From JBEVMS01 sp040508515 (lineage in GTDB: Bacteria; Pseudomonadota; Gammaproteobacteria; Xanthomonadales; Rhodanobacteraceae), in assembly GCA_040508515.1 (NCBI GenBank), contig JBEVMS010000143.1, positions 1 to 24,340 of the forward strand: DNA of 24,340 bases, written 5' to 3'. Shown here piece by piece: positions 7,399 to 14,867 of the stretch. Position 1 is the first letter of the stretch. Each line of letters starts with the position of its first letter. Made by a program: the position numbers and the translations under genes. Under the pieces are notes generated by a model. It was not told the DNA's origin, made no database searches, and saw nothing but the letters and a program-made list of their open reading frames with translations.

Positions 7399-7425
7399 TC
7401 AAGTTTGCCGCCGTACGGCCGATAG
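7399..7425 (+). promoter_or_regulatory. sigma-28 (FliA) promoter of cheV
   Basis: TCAAGTTT at 7399-7406, an 11-base spacer, then GCCGATAG at 7418-7425. Each element has one mismatch to the FliA consensus. Transcription would start near 7432, about 45 bases before the cheV ATG. This places cheV in the late, FliA-dependent class, separate from the sigma-54 flgB operon that follows it. Confidence 0.87.
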
Positions 7426-7477
7426 TTCTGCGACAAGCCGCAGTCTGCGCGGCGGCACGTTTTGATGAGGGATTGGC

Positions 7478-8416
7478 ATGGCTGGCGCACCGTTGTTGGA
7501 TGGCGTGGAAAGCTACACCCGGCTGGCCGGACACAACCGGGTGGCGATGCTGCTGTTTCGGCTGGGCGATGCGCAGCTGTTCGGCATCAATGTGTTCAAG
7601 GTGCGTGAGGTGTTGCGCAAGACGCCGCTGGAGCGCATGCCGGGCGCGCATCCGCTGCTGGCCGGTAGCTGCGATTATCGCGGCAAGACCATTCCGGTGA
7701 TCGATCTGGGCGTCGCGCTGGGTTATCCGCCGCTGACCGAGCTCGATTCGGCGCACATGATCGTGACCGAGTTCAGCCGCACCGTGCAGGGCTTTTTGGT
7801 AGCTGACCTGCAGCGCATCGTGCATTGCGCCGGCGAATCGCTGGATGCGCCATCGAGCGCGCTGGGTTTCGGCGGACGGGTCAACGCGGTCACGCGCATC
7901 GATGGCCAATTGATGGCGGTGGTCGATGTGGAGCACGTGCTGGCGAGCATCGACGGCACGCCTGTAGAAGTTTCCCCGCGCTTGCAGCAGGTGGCCGAAC
8001 AGCATGTGATGCGCCCGCGGCGGGTGCTGGTGGTGGACGATTCACTGGTGGCGCGGCAGCGGCTGGTCGGCCTGTTCAAACAAATGAATATCGACTGCGT
8101 GGTGGCGCAGGATGGTCGCGAAGCGCTCGATCGGCTGGCCGAGTTGGCGGGACTGGCTGGCGGGATGGAGGCTGAGGGGGTCAACCTGGTGGTGTCGGAT
8201 ATCGAGATGCCGCGCATGGACGGCTACGCGCTGACGCGCGCGATTCGAGAGAATCCCAGCTTGCGCCGGCTCAAGGTGGTGCTGCACAGTTCGCTCAGCG
8301 GCGTGTTCAACGAAGCGCTGGTGCGTGACGTGGGCGCGGACCGCTTCATCGCCAAGTTTCAGCCGGACTTGCTGGCGCAGACGGTGCTCGAATTGTTGCC
8401 ATCGCCAACAAATTGA
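7478..8416 (+). CDS. cheV: CheV, CheW-receiver chemotaxis coupling protein
   Basis: Hybrid chemotaxis adaptor of 312 aa: a CheW-like domain (about residues 20-165) fused to a response-regulator receiver domain (about 180-308). The CheW part shows FGINVFKVREVL and YRGKTIPVIDLG. In the receiver the acidic pair is D187-D188 (LVVDDS), the phosphoacceptor is D241 (VVSDIEMPRMDGY), the switch residue is S271 and the conserved lysine is K293. All are present, so it should be phosphorylated by CheA. GAGG at 7467-7470 gives a good ribosome site for the ATG. A sigma-28 promoter lies upstream. In Pseudomonas and Vibrio cheV is followed by cheR; here a 192-base gap leads directly to flgB. Confidence 0.95.
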   Translation: MAGAPLLDGVESYTRLAGHNRVAMLLFRLGDAQLFGINVFKVREVLRKTPLERMPGAHPLLAGSCDYRGKTIPVIDLGVALGYPPLTELDSAHMIVTEFSRTVQGFLVADLQRIVHCAGESLDAPSSALGFGGRVNAVTRIDGQLMAVVDVEHVLASIDGTPVEVSPRLQQVAEQHVMRPRRVLVVDDSLVARQRLVGLFKQMNIDCVVAQDGREALDRLAELAGLAGGMEAEGVNLVVSDIEMPRMDGYALTRAIRENPSLRRLKVVLHSSLSGVFNEALVRDVGADRFIAKFQPDLLAQTVLELLPSPTN

Positions 8417-8479
8417 CGGTTGAAACGCGCACTGCGTCACTGTCAGAAAATCGACCCCTGGCCGCCGGTTTAACGTCGC

Positions 8480-8491
8480 CGCGCTAGCGCG
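8480..8491. repeat. 12-bp perfect palindrome between cheV and flgB
   Basis: CGCGCTAGCGCG is a perfect inverted repeat 64 bases after the cheV stop and about 60 bases upstream of the sigma-54 promoter. It has no T tract, so it is not a typical terminator. It could be a protein-binding site, or chance in GC-rich DNA. Confidence 0.35.
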
Positions 8492-8552
8492 TCCCGGCCT
8501 GGCTGGACCCGTACATCGGTGCGGCACGCGCTGCGATCAGCACCGCGGATGA

Positions 8553-8568
8553 TGGCATGCAACTTGCT
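8553..8568 (+). promoter_or_regulatory. sigma-54 (RpoN) promoter of the flgB operon
   Basis: TGGCATGCAACTTGCT matches the RpoN consensus TGGCAC-N5-TTGC(A/T) at all key positions: GG at -24, GC at -12 and the right spacing. Initiation near 8579 leaves a leader of about 30 bases before flgB. It would need an enhancer-binding activator such as FleQ/FlrC, whose binding site I could not identify. It lies inside an upstream extension of the flgB frame, which supports the downstream flgB start. Confidence 0.82.
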
Positions 8569-8608
8569 CGATACCTCCCAGGCGGCCATCGCCGCAGGGA
8601 GCTTGCCC

Positions 8609-9013
8609 ATGAGTAATTCCACCGACAGTGTGTTTGGCCTGAATGGCCAGGCGCTGGCGCTATGGCAGCGTCGTTCCGAAGTGATCGCCTCCAATCTGGC
8701 CAATGCCGACACGCCCGGTTATCAGGCGCGCGATATCGATTTTCGCAAAGCGTTGCAGCAGGCCAGCGGGCAGTCGACCGATTTGCAGCTGAGCACGCCC
8801 ACGCCCGGCCAGATCAACGCGGTCGCCAACCAGGCCGACCAGTTGCAGTACCGCGTGCCGATGCAACCGAGCATGGACGGCAACACCGTGGACGGCCAGA
8901 TCGAGCAGGCCGCGTTTGCGGGCAACACGGTGCATTACGAAGCCAGTCTCAATTTCATCAATGGCGCCATCCAGACCCTGCGGCTGGCCATCAATGGGGG
9001 GCAGAGTAGCTAA
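8609..9013 (+). CDS. flgB: FlgB, proximal rod protein
   Basis: Component of the flagellar proximal rod, 134 aa, exported by the flagellar type III system. The N-terminal rod signature reads RRSEVIASNLANADTPGYQARDIDF. The C-terminal helix (NFINGAIQTLRLAI) is the part that packs in the rod core. The open frame continues 90 bases upstream, but ATG 8609 is chosen because AGGGA sits 8 bases before it and the sigma-54 promoter occupies the upstream extension. First gene of the flgB-flgL operon; its TAA overlaps the flgC ATG by one base. Confidence 0.96.
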   Translation: MSNSTDSVFGLNGQALALWQRRSEVIASNLANADTPGYQARDIDFRKALQQASGQSTDLQLSTPTPGQINAVANQADQLQYRVPMQPSMDGNTVDGQIEQAAFAGNTVHYEASLNFINGAIQTLRLAINGGQSS

Positions 9014-9444
9014 TGTCCATGTTCAAGATTTTCGATACCGCCGGGTCGGGCATGGCCGCCGAATCGCTGCGCCTGAATACCGTGGCCAGCAATCTGGCCA
9101 ATGCCGACAGCGTGTCGTCCAGCGCCGATTCGGCCTACCGCGCCAAGCAACTGCTATTTGCGCCGCTGCAGGGCGTCGATCAGGGCTCGCTGTCGCAGGA
9201 CGCCAACGAAGGCACTTTGGGCGTGCAAATGCTCGGCATCACCGAAAGCCAGCAGCCCGTGCAGACGCGCTACGAACCTGGCAATCCGATGGCCGATGGC
9301 GACGGTTATGTTTACGGCAGCAACGTCAATCCCGTCGATGAACTGGTCAACATGATTTCCGCCTCGCGTTCGTATCAGAACAACGTCGAGGTAATGAACA
9401 GCGCCAAGCAGTTGATGCTCAAGGCGATCAACCTCGGCAGCTAA
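9013..9444 (+). CDS. flgC: FlgC, proximal rod protein
   Basis: Proximal rod protein of 143 aa that assembles with FlgB and FlgF. It begins MSMFKIFDTAGSGMAAESLR and carries the rod/hook family motif VASNLANADSV. The C-terminal block SNVNPVDELVNMISASRSYQ with a following NNVEVMNSAKQLMLKAI is typical. Length is close to the usual 130-140 aa. It is joined to flgB by a TAATG overlap. A 14-bp repeat of the end of the gene lies just past its stop codon (see repeat entry). Confidence 0.96.
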   Translation: MSMFKIFDTAGSGMAAESLRLNTVASNLANADSVSSSADSAYRAKQLLFAPLQGVDQGSLSQDANEGTLGVQMLGITESQQPVQTRYEPGNPMADGDGYVYGSNVNPVDELVNMISASRSYQNNVEVMNSAKQLMLKAINLGS

Positions 9445-9469
9445 CGCTCGGCACCATCAACCTCGGCAG
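9427..9469. repeat. 14-bp direct repeat at the flgC end
   Basis: ATCAACCTCGGCAG occurs at 9427-9440, covering the last flgC codons, and again at 9456-9469 in the gap before flgD. The copies are 29 bases apart. It looks like a small tandem duplication of the gene end. Confidence 0.7.
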
Positions 9470-9493
9470 TGGCAGCAAACTTCGGAGTTTCAC

Positions 9494-10171
9494 GTGAGCA
9501 TCGGCAGCATTTCTTCGAACAGCACCAGTAGCACCAGCACCAGCGGCAGCAGTGGCGCCACCTCCGCCGCCCAATTGACCCAGGCCGATTTTCTGCAGTT
9601 GATGACGGCGCAGTTGCAGGCGCAAGACCCGACCCAGCCGATGGACAATTCACAGTTCGCTTCCCAGTTGGCGCAGTTCAGCCAGCTTTCGGCGACGCAG
9701 GACATGGATAGCACCGTGCAGTCGCTGTCCAGCAATCTGGGCACGGCGCTGCAGACCTCGCAGGTGATCAGCTCGGCCGGCCTGGTCGGACGACAGGTGC
9801 TGGTACAGCAGCCGTCGGCGGACTTGACCGCGGGCGTGACCGTCAATGGCGCCGTCAACGTGGCTTCGGCCGGCGACGTGCAGCTATCGATCAAGGATGC
9901 CCAGGGCAACCTGGTGAAGGTGATTGACCTGGGCCAGCAACAGTCCGGCCTTGCCGACTTCAGTTGGGATGGCACCGATAACAACGGCAATCCCGTGGCC
10001 AGCGGCACTTACGCGCTGTCGGCCAACAATGCCGGCAGCACCGCACCGCTCAATACCTACGTGGCCGGCAAGGTCAGCGGGGCCGGTTTTGGCGGCAGCA
10101 ACCTCGGCACCGTGCTGCAAGTGGCGGGCATCGGCAGCGTGCCGCTGAGTCAGATTGTGCAGATCAACTAA
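9494..10171 (+). CDS. flgD: FlgD, hook cap / hook assembly scaffold
   Basis: Scaffold of 225 aa that caps the growing hook and allows FlgE to polymerise; it is lost from the finished flagellum. After a Ser/Thr/Gly-rich N-terminus it has the conserved TQADFLQLMTAQLQAQDPTQP block with DNSQFASQLAQFSQL (about residues 28-62). A beta-rich C-terminal region follows, including the FLN-like FSWDGTDNNGNPVASGTY. The start is GTG, supported by GGAG six bases upstream. It lies 49 bases after flgC and 58 bases before flgE. Confidence 0.95.
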   Translation: MSIGSISSNSTSSTSTSGSSGATSAAQLTQADFLQLMTAQLQAQDPTQPMDNSQFASQLAQFSQLSATQDMDSTVQSLSSNLGTALQTSQVISSAGLVGRQVLVQQPSADLTAGVTVNGAVNVASAGDVQLSIKDAQGNLVKVIDLGQQQSGLADFSWDGTDNNGNPVASGTYALSANNAGSTAPLNTYVAGKVSGAGFGGSNLGTVLQVAGIGSVPLSQIVQIN

Positions 10172-10179
10172 TTCTCAAG

Positions 10180-10197
10180 GGCCGGCGTAAGCCGGTC
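10180..10197 (+). other. GNRA-loop hairpin between flgD and flgE
   Basis: CCGGC at 10182-10186 pairs with GCCGG at 10191-10195 around a GTAA loop (a GNRA tetraloop in RNA), and the stem can extend two more pairs outwards. It begins 8 bases after the flgD stop. No T tract follows, so it is more likely an mRNA stability or processing element than a terminator. Confidence 0.45.
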
Positions 10198-10229
10198 ACT
10201 CATCCTTTCATTGTTTCGAGGCATTCAGT

Positions 10230-11462
10230 ATGGCTCTCAATCAGGCGCTCAGCGGCATCAACGCGGCCCAGGCCGACCTCAACGTCATCTCCAACAATAT
10301 CGCCAATGCCGGCACGACCGGCTTCAAGGGATCGACGGCGGAATTCTCCGACGTGTTCGCGGTGACCGGCGTCAATCTGGCCGCCAACGCGATCGGCAGC
10401 GGTGCGCGCTTGTCGGACGTGGCGCAGCAGTTCACCCAGGGCGATATCCAGCAAACCGGCGTGCCGCTGAATCTGGCGATCAGTGGCAACGGTTTTTTCA
10501 TGGTCAATAACGGCAGCGGTCCGGCCTACACGCGCAATGGTGCGTTTCAGCAGACCCCCACCGGTGAGGTGATCACCAGCGACGGCACCAATGCGGCGCT
10601 ACAGATCTTCCCGCCCAACGGCCTGGGTGGCTTCAACACCAGCACCACCATCGGTCTGACGGTGAACAGCGCGCAGGCCAATGCGCAGCCGACCAGCAAT
10701 ATCGCGATCACCGCCAACCTCAACTCGACCTCGGCGATTATTCCGGCCACGACGCCGTTCGATCCAGCCGATCCGACCAGCTTCAACAATGCCAGCCCGG
10801 TGACCGTATTCGACTCGCAAGGTGGTTCGCACCAGGCGAATGTCTTCTACGTCAAGACCGCCAACAACACCTGGAACGCCAATCTGGTGATCGACGGCCA
10901 GAGCGCCGGCACGGCTCAGCTGACGTTCGCCGCCAACGGCACGCTGGCCACCCCGGCCGACGGCAATCTGACGTTCACCCCGGTGCAGCCGACCAACGGT
11001 GCGACGTTCCCCACCACCATGACGGTGAACCTGGCCAACACCACGCAGTTCGGCAACGCCTTCGCGACCGGCGCGGTAAGCCAGAACGGTTTTCAGGCGG
11101 GCAGTCTGCAGAACTTGTCGATCGACAACGAAGGCATCGTCACCGCCAACTACTCCAACGGCCAGACCGCGCAGTTGGGTCAGGTGGTGATGGCCAACTT
11201 CGCCAACGATCAGGGTTTGACCCAGATCGGCAACACCCAGTGGGTGGCCAGTAACACCTCCGGCCAGGCGATTGTGGGCGCGGCCAATTCCGGTCAGTTC
11301 GGTTCGATCACCTCCGGCGCGCTGGAGGCATCCAACACCTCCGATACCACCGGCCAGCTGGTCGACATGATCCAGGCGCAGCGCAACTACCAGGCCAATG
11401 CCCAGGTGCTGACCACTGACAACACCTTGTCGCAAACGCTGTTCCAAGCGATCTCCAGGTAA
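10230..11462 (+). CDS. flgE: FlgE, hook protein
   Basis: Structural subunit of the flagellar hook, the universal joint between rod and filament; 410 aa, close to the 402 aa of Salmonella FlgE. The N-terminal part has ALSGINAAQADLNVISNNIAN followed by AGTTGFKGS, and the D0/D1 block QGDIQQTGVPLNLAISGNGFF. The middle is a Thr/Asn/Ala-rich variable domain. The end shows EASNTSDTTGQLVDMIQAQRNYQANAQVL, the C-terminal helix common to hook and rod proteins. GAGG precedes the ATG. flgF follows after 9 bases. Confidence 0.96.
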   Translation: MALNQALSGINAAQADLNVISNNIANAGTTGFKGSTAEFSDVFAVTGVNLAANAIGSGARLSDVAQQFTQGDIQQTGVPLNLAISGNGFFMVNNGSGPAYTRNGAFQQTPTGEVITSDGTNAALQIFPPNGLGGFNTSTTIGLTVNSAQANAQPTSNIAITANLNSTSAIIPATTPFDPADPTSFNNASPVTVFDSQGGSHQANVFYVKTANNTWNANLVIDGQSAGTAQLTFAANGTLATPADGNLTFTPVQPTNGATFPTTMTVNLANTTQFGNAFATGAVSQNGFQAGSLQNLSIDNEGIVTANYSNGQTAQLGQVVMANFANDQGLTQIGNTQWVASNTSGQAIVGAANSGQFGSITSGALEASNTSDTTGQLVDMIQAQRNYQANAQVLTTDNTLSQTLFQAISR

Positions 11463-11471
11463 TCGGCCGGT

Positions 11472-12212
11472 ATGGATCGTTCCGTCTACATTGCAATGAC
11501 CGGCGCCACGCAGACGATGCGCGCGCAGGATGCGGTGAGTCACAACCTGGCCAATGCTTCCACCGTGGGCTTCAAGAGCGAGCTGTCGGCGTTCCAGAGC
11601 GTGCCGGTGCTCGGCCCAGGCCAGGCCACACGCATCAATGCGGTGGCCGAAGGCATCGGCGAGGATTCGTCGCAGGGCGTGCCGTTGCAGACCGGTCGCT
11701 CGCTGGACATCGCGGTGCGCGGCAGCGGCTGGATTGCGGTACAGGCGCCCGATGGAACGGAGGGCTATACCCGCGCCGGCGATCTTCAACTGACCGCCGA
11801 CGGTACCTTGACCGATGCGCGCGGCAACCCGGTGATGGGCAACGGCGGTCCGATCAATCTTCCGCAAAGTTCGCAGATCAGCATCGGCAACGACGGCACG
11901 ATTTCCACCGTGCCGCTGGGGCAGGGGCCCAACACGGTCGCGGCGGTGGCCCAGATCAAATTGGTCAATCCCGACGCGACCCAGCTAAGCAGGAGCAGCG
12001 ATGGTTTGATGCACCTTGCTGGTGGCGTTCAGGCCGACCCCGACCTCACCGTGCGATTGAGTACCGGCGCGCTGGAAGGTAGCAACGTCAATCCCTCCAG
12101 CGAGCTGGTCAAGATGATCGCGCTGTCGCGCCAGTACGAATTGCAGGTGCGTTCGATCAAGACCGCCGAAGACGATTCGGATGCCAGCACCAAATTGCTG
12201 CAGACCTCCTGA
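11472..12212 (+). CDS. flgF: FlgF, proximal rod protein
   Basis: Proximal rod protein of 246 aa, usual length about 250. It starts MDRSVYIAMTGATQTMRAQ and carries AVSHNLANASTVGFKSEL and the middle motif DIAVRGSGWIAVQAPDGTEGYTR. The C-terminal block LEGSNVNPSSELVKMIALSRQYE is the shared rod-hook ending. The ribosome site is weak (AGG about 12 bases upstream), which with the 9-base gap suggests coupling to flgE translation. flgG follows after 38 bases. Confidence 0.95.
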   Translation: MDRSVYIAMTGATQTMRAQDAVSHNLANASTVGFKSELSAFQSVPVLGPGQATRINAVAEGIGEDSSQGVPLQTGRSLDIAVRGSGWIAVQAPDGTEGYTRAGDLQLTADGTLTDARGNPVMGNGGPINLPQSSQISIGNDGTISTVPLGQGPNTVAAVAQIKLVNPDATQLSRSSDGLMHLAGGVQADPDLTVRLSTGALEGSNVNPSSELVKMIALSRQYELQVRSIKTAEDDSDASTKLLQTS

Positions 12213-12250
12213 CCGTAGCGTCGGGCCAGCCTCAAGAAACGGAGTTAGCG

Positions 12251-13036
12251 ATGTTTTCTTCCTTATGGATCGCCAAGACCGGCCTGGACGCGCAGCAGAC
12301 GCGGCTGGACGTGATTTCCAACAACCTGGCCAATGCCAGCACCACCGGTTTCAAGAGCTCGGTCGCCTCGTTTCAAGATTTGATGTACCAGAACGAAGGT
12401 CAGCCGGGCAGCCAGACGACTCAGCAGACGCAGTCGCCATCGGGCTTGTTGATGGGCACCGGTGTCAAGGTGGTCGGCACGGAAAAGTTGTTCACCCAGG
12501 GCGCCATCACGCAGACCGGCAACAGCCTGGACGTGGCGATTCAAGGGCGTGGCTTTTTGCAGGTGACCATGCCCGATGGCACCATCGCCTACACCCGTGA
12601 CGGTTCGCTGCATCAAGACAATACCGGGCAGATCGTGACCGCCGACGGTTATCCCCTGCAGCCGGCGATCACCCTGCCGCAGAACGTGGAAAGCCTGACC
12701 ATTGGCACCGACGGTACGGTCACCGCCACCACCAACGGCAGCACCGCGCCAGTGCAGGTGGGCGTGCTGCAGATGGCCGACTTCATCAACCCGGCGGGTT
12801 TGCAGGCGATGGGGCAAAACCTGTACCTGGAAACCGCGTCCAGCGGCGCCGCGCAAACCGGTCAGGCCGGCGTCAACGGCATGGGTACCCTGGCACAAGG
12901 TTCGCTGGAGTCGTCCAACACCAACGTGGTGGCCGAGATGGTCAACATGATCGAAGCCCAGCGCACCTATGAGATGAACTCAAAGTCAGTCAGCGCCGTT
13001 GACGACATGTTGCAGTTCGTCATCAACAAGACTTGA
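12251..13036 (+). CDS. flgG: FlgG, distal rod protein
   Basis: Distal rod (drive shaft) protein of 261 aa, almost the same length as the 260-aa enterobacterial FlgG. It opens MFSSLWIAKTGLDAQQTRLD and continues VISNNLANASTTGFKSS; the QGAITQTGNSLDVAIQGRGF block and the ending ESSNTNVVAEMVNMIEAQRTYEMNSK are diagnostic. The ATG has GGAG seven bases upstream. flgH follows closely. Confidence 0.97.
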   Translation: MFSSLWIAKTGLDAQQTRLDVISNNLANASTTGFKSSVASFQDLMYQNEGQPGSQTTQQTQSPSGLLMGTGVKVVGTEKLFTQGAITQTGNSLDVAIQGRGFLQVTMPDGTIAYTRDGSLHQDNTGQIVTADGYPLQPAITLPQNVESLTIGTDGTVTATTNGSTAPVQVGVLQMADFINPAGLQAMGQNLYLETASSGAAQTGQAGVNGMGTLAQGSLESSNTNVVAEMVNMIEAQRTYEMNSKSVSAVDDMLQFVINKT

Positions 13037-13044
13037 GCCACGTC

Positions 13045-13731
13045 ATGCAGTATCTGTCTCTATGCGCGCGCGCCGCGCTGGCGTTGGCCTTCGTCGGCAT
13101 CGCCGGCTGCGCCACGCAGCGCTCGCTCCATGATGATGCCGACTGGGCGGCGACGCCGCCGATCGAGCCCACCGCGCCAGCACAGGCGAACGGTTCGATC
13201 TACCAGGACATGCAGAACATGGAGCTGTTCGCGGATGCGCGCGCGCATCGGGTCGGCGACATTCTCACGATCAACCTGGTCGAGAGCACCCAGGCCAGCA
13301 AGAAGTCCGAAACCAGCACCTCCAAGACCGATCAGACCTCCAGCGGCGCGCCGACCCTGCTGGGGCAGACGCTGCGGATCGGTGGCAAGCCGGCCACCAC
13401 CGGCACCAATTCGGCCAACGCTTTCGACGGCAACGGTTCCAGCACGCAGAGCAATCAGTTGAGTGGCCAGCTCACCGTGACGGTGGCGCAGCGCCTGACC
13501 AACGGCAACCTGCTGGTGCGCGGTGAAAAATGGTTGACCATCAACCAGGGCCAGGAGCTGGTGCGCATCTCCGGCATCGTGCGTGCGCAGGACATCGAAC
13601 AGGACAACTCGGTCGATTCCACCCGCGTGGCCGATGCGCGCATCGCCTACACCGGGCGCGGCACCTTGGCCGATGCCAACACGCAGGGCTGGCTGGCGCG
13701 CTTCTTCAATTCCAAGTGGATGCCGTACTGA
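13045..13731 (+). CDS. flgH: FlgH, L-ring lipoprotein
   Basis: Outer-membrane L-ring subunit, 228 aa. The N-terminus is a lipoprotein signal: a hydrophobic stretch ending in the lipobox GIAGC, so the mature protein starts at a lipidated cysteine at residue 20. FlgH motifs follow: SIYQDMQNMELFADARAHRVGDILTINLVE and, near the end, VRISGIVRAQDIEQDNSVDSTRVADARI. The frame could start at TTG 13033, overlapping the flgG stop, but ATG 13045 gives a standard signal peptide. Its stop overlaps the flgI start by one base (TGATG). Confidence 0.95.
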   Translation: MQYLSLCARAALALAFVGIAGCATQRSLHDDADWAATPPIEPTAPAQANGSIYQDMQNMELFADARAHRVGDILTINLVESTQASKKSETSTSKTDQTSSGAPTLLGQTLRIGGKPATTGTNSANAFDGNGSSTQSNQLSGQLTVTVAQRLTNGNLLVRGEKWLTINQGQELVRISGIVRAQDIEQDNSVDSTRVADARIAYTGRGTLADANTQGWLARFFNSKWMPY

Positions 13732-14867
13732 TGCGCGCGCATGCGGTTTGGCGCCGGCTCGGCGCGGTTGTGCTCGGTCTGGCGAGCGTGCTGCTGGCGC
13801 TGGCGCCGGTCCGTTCCGCGCACGCTGACAAAATCCGCGACTTGGTGCAGGTCGCCGGCGTACGCAGCAACCAGTTGATCGGCTATGGCTTGGTGGTGGG
13901 CCTCAACGGCACCGGCGATCAGACCACGCAGGCGCCGTTCACCACGCAGAGCTTGGAAAACATGCTCAAGCAGTTCGGCGTGTCGGTGCCCACCACGATC
14001 CAGCCGCAGTTGAAGAACGCGGCGGCGGTGACGATCACCGCGGAGCTGCCGCCATTCGCCAAGCCGGGCCAGGCAATCGATGTGACGGTGGCCTCGATCG
14101 GCAACGCCACCAGCATTCGCGGTGGCGAGCTGTTGATGGCTCCACTACGCGGCGCTGATGGCAATGTGTACGCGATCGCGCAGGGCAGCGTGGTGGTCGG
14201 CGGGGTCAGCGCGCAAGGCCGTAGCGGTTCCAGCGTGCAGGTCAATATCACCGCGAGCGGGCGCGTGCCCAACGGCGCCACGGTGGAGCGCAGCGTGGTT
14301 TCCTCGTTCAGCGAGGGCGGCGATCTGTCGCTCAATCTCGACAGTTACGACTACACCACCGCCACGCGCATTGCCGACGCGATCAATCGCCTGTACGGCA
14401 GCGGCACCGCGCGTCCGATCGATGGCGGCTCCATCGCGGTGCGTGGTCCGGCCGATCCGGGCCAGCGTGTGGCCTGGTTGGGTGCGATCGAATCGATCGA
14501 TGTACAGCCGGGGGATGCGCCGGCGCGCGTGGTGGTCAATTCGCGCACCGGCACCGTAGTGATCGGCTCGGATGTGCGGGTCAGCGTGGCGGCGGTGGCG
14601 CACGGCTCGATCCAGGTCACCATCAGCGAGCAGCCGCAGGTCAGTCAGCCCGGTCCGCTGAGTCGCGGGCAGACCGCCGTGGTGCCCAACAGCAACGTGT
14701 CGGTCAGCGAAGACGGCGCGCACATGTTCAAGTTTGGCCCTGGGGTGAGCCTGGATACCATCGTGCGCGCGGTCAATCAGGTGGGCGCGACGCCGAGCGA
14801 TCTGATCTCGATCCTGCAAGCGCTCAAGCAGGCTGGCGCGCTGCGTGCCGAGCTGGTGGTGATCTGA
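13731..14867 (+). CDS. flgI: FlgI, P-ring protein
   Basis: Periplasmic P-ring subunit of 378 aa that surrounds the distal rod at the peptidoglycan layer. A signal peptide is evident: basic start, hydrophobic run VVLGLASVLLALAP and likely cleavage after AHA, just before DKIRDLVQVAGVRSNQL. The FlgI landmarks GYGLVVGLNGTGDQT, MLKQFGV and the C-terminal ISILQALKQAGALRAELVVI are present. The open frame extends about 200 bases upstream inside flgH, but ATG 13731, overlapping the flgH stop, is the only start that yields the signal peptide. The chaperone FlgA for this protein is encoded in the divergent operon. Confidence 0.97.
   Translation: MRAHAVWRRLGAVVLGLASVLLALAPVRSAHADKIRDLVQVAGVRSNQLIGYGLVVGLNGTGDQTTQAPFTTQSLENMLKQFGVSVPTTIQPQLKNAAAVTITAELPPFAKPGQAIDVTVASIGNATSIRGGELLMAPLRGADGNVYAIAQGSVVVGGVSAQGRSGSSVQVNITASGRVPNGATVERSVVSSFSEGGDLSLNLDSYDYTTATRIADAINRLYGSGTARPIDGGSIAVRGPADPGQRVAWLGAIESIDVQPGDAPARVVVNSRTGTVVIGSDVRVSVAAVAHGSIQVTISEQPQVSQPGPLSRGQTAVVPNSNVSVSEDGAHMFKFGPGVSLDTIVRAVNQVGATPSDLISILQALKQAGALRAELVVI

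Noticed and set aside
6465..7700. 411-codon plus-strand open frame opposite the MCP gene
   Set aside because: Antisense shadow rich in Ser, Arg, Cys and Ala that also runs into the start of cheV; no start signal or domain.
10599..11867. 422-codon minus-strand open frame opposite flgE and flgF
   Set aside because: It lies wholly opposite two clear flagellar genes and is rich in Arg, Gly and His as expected of an antisense shadow.
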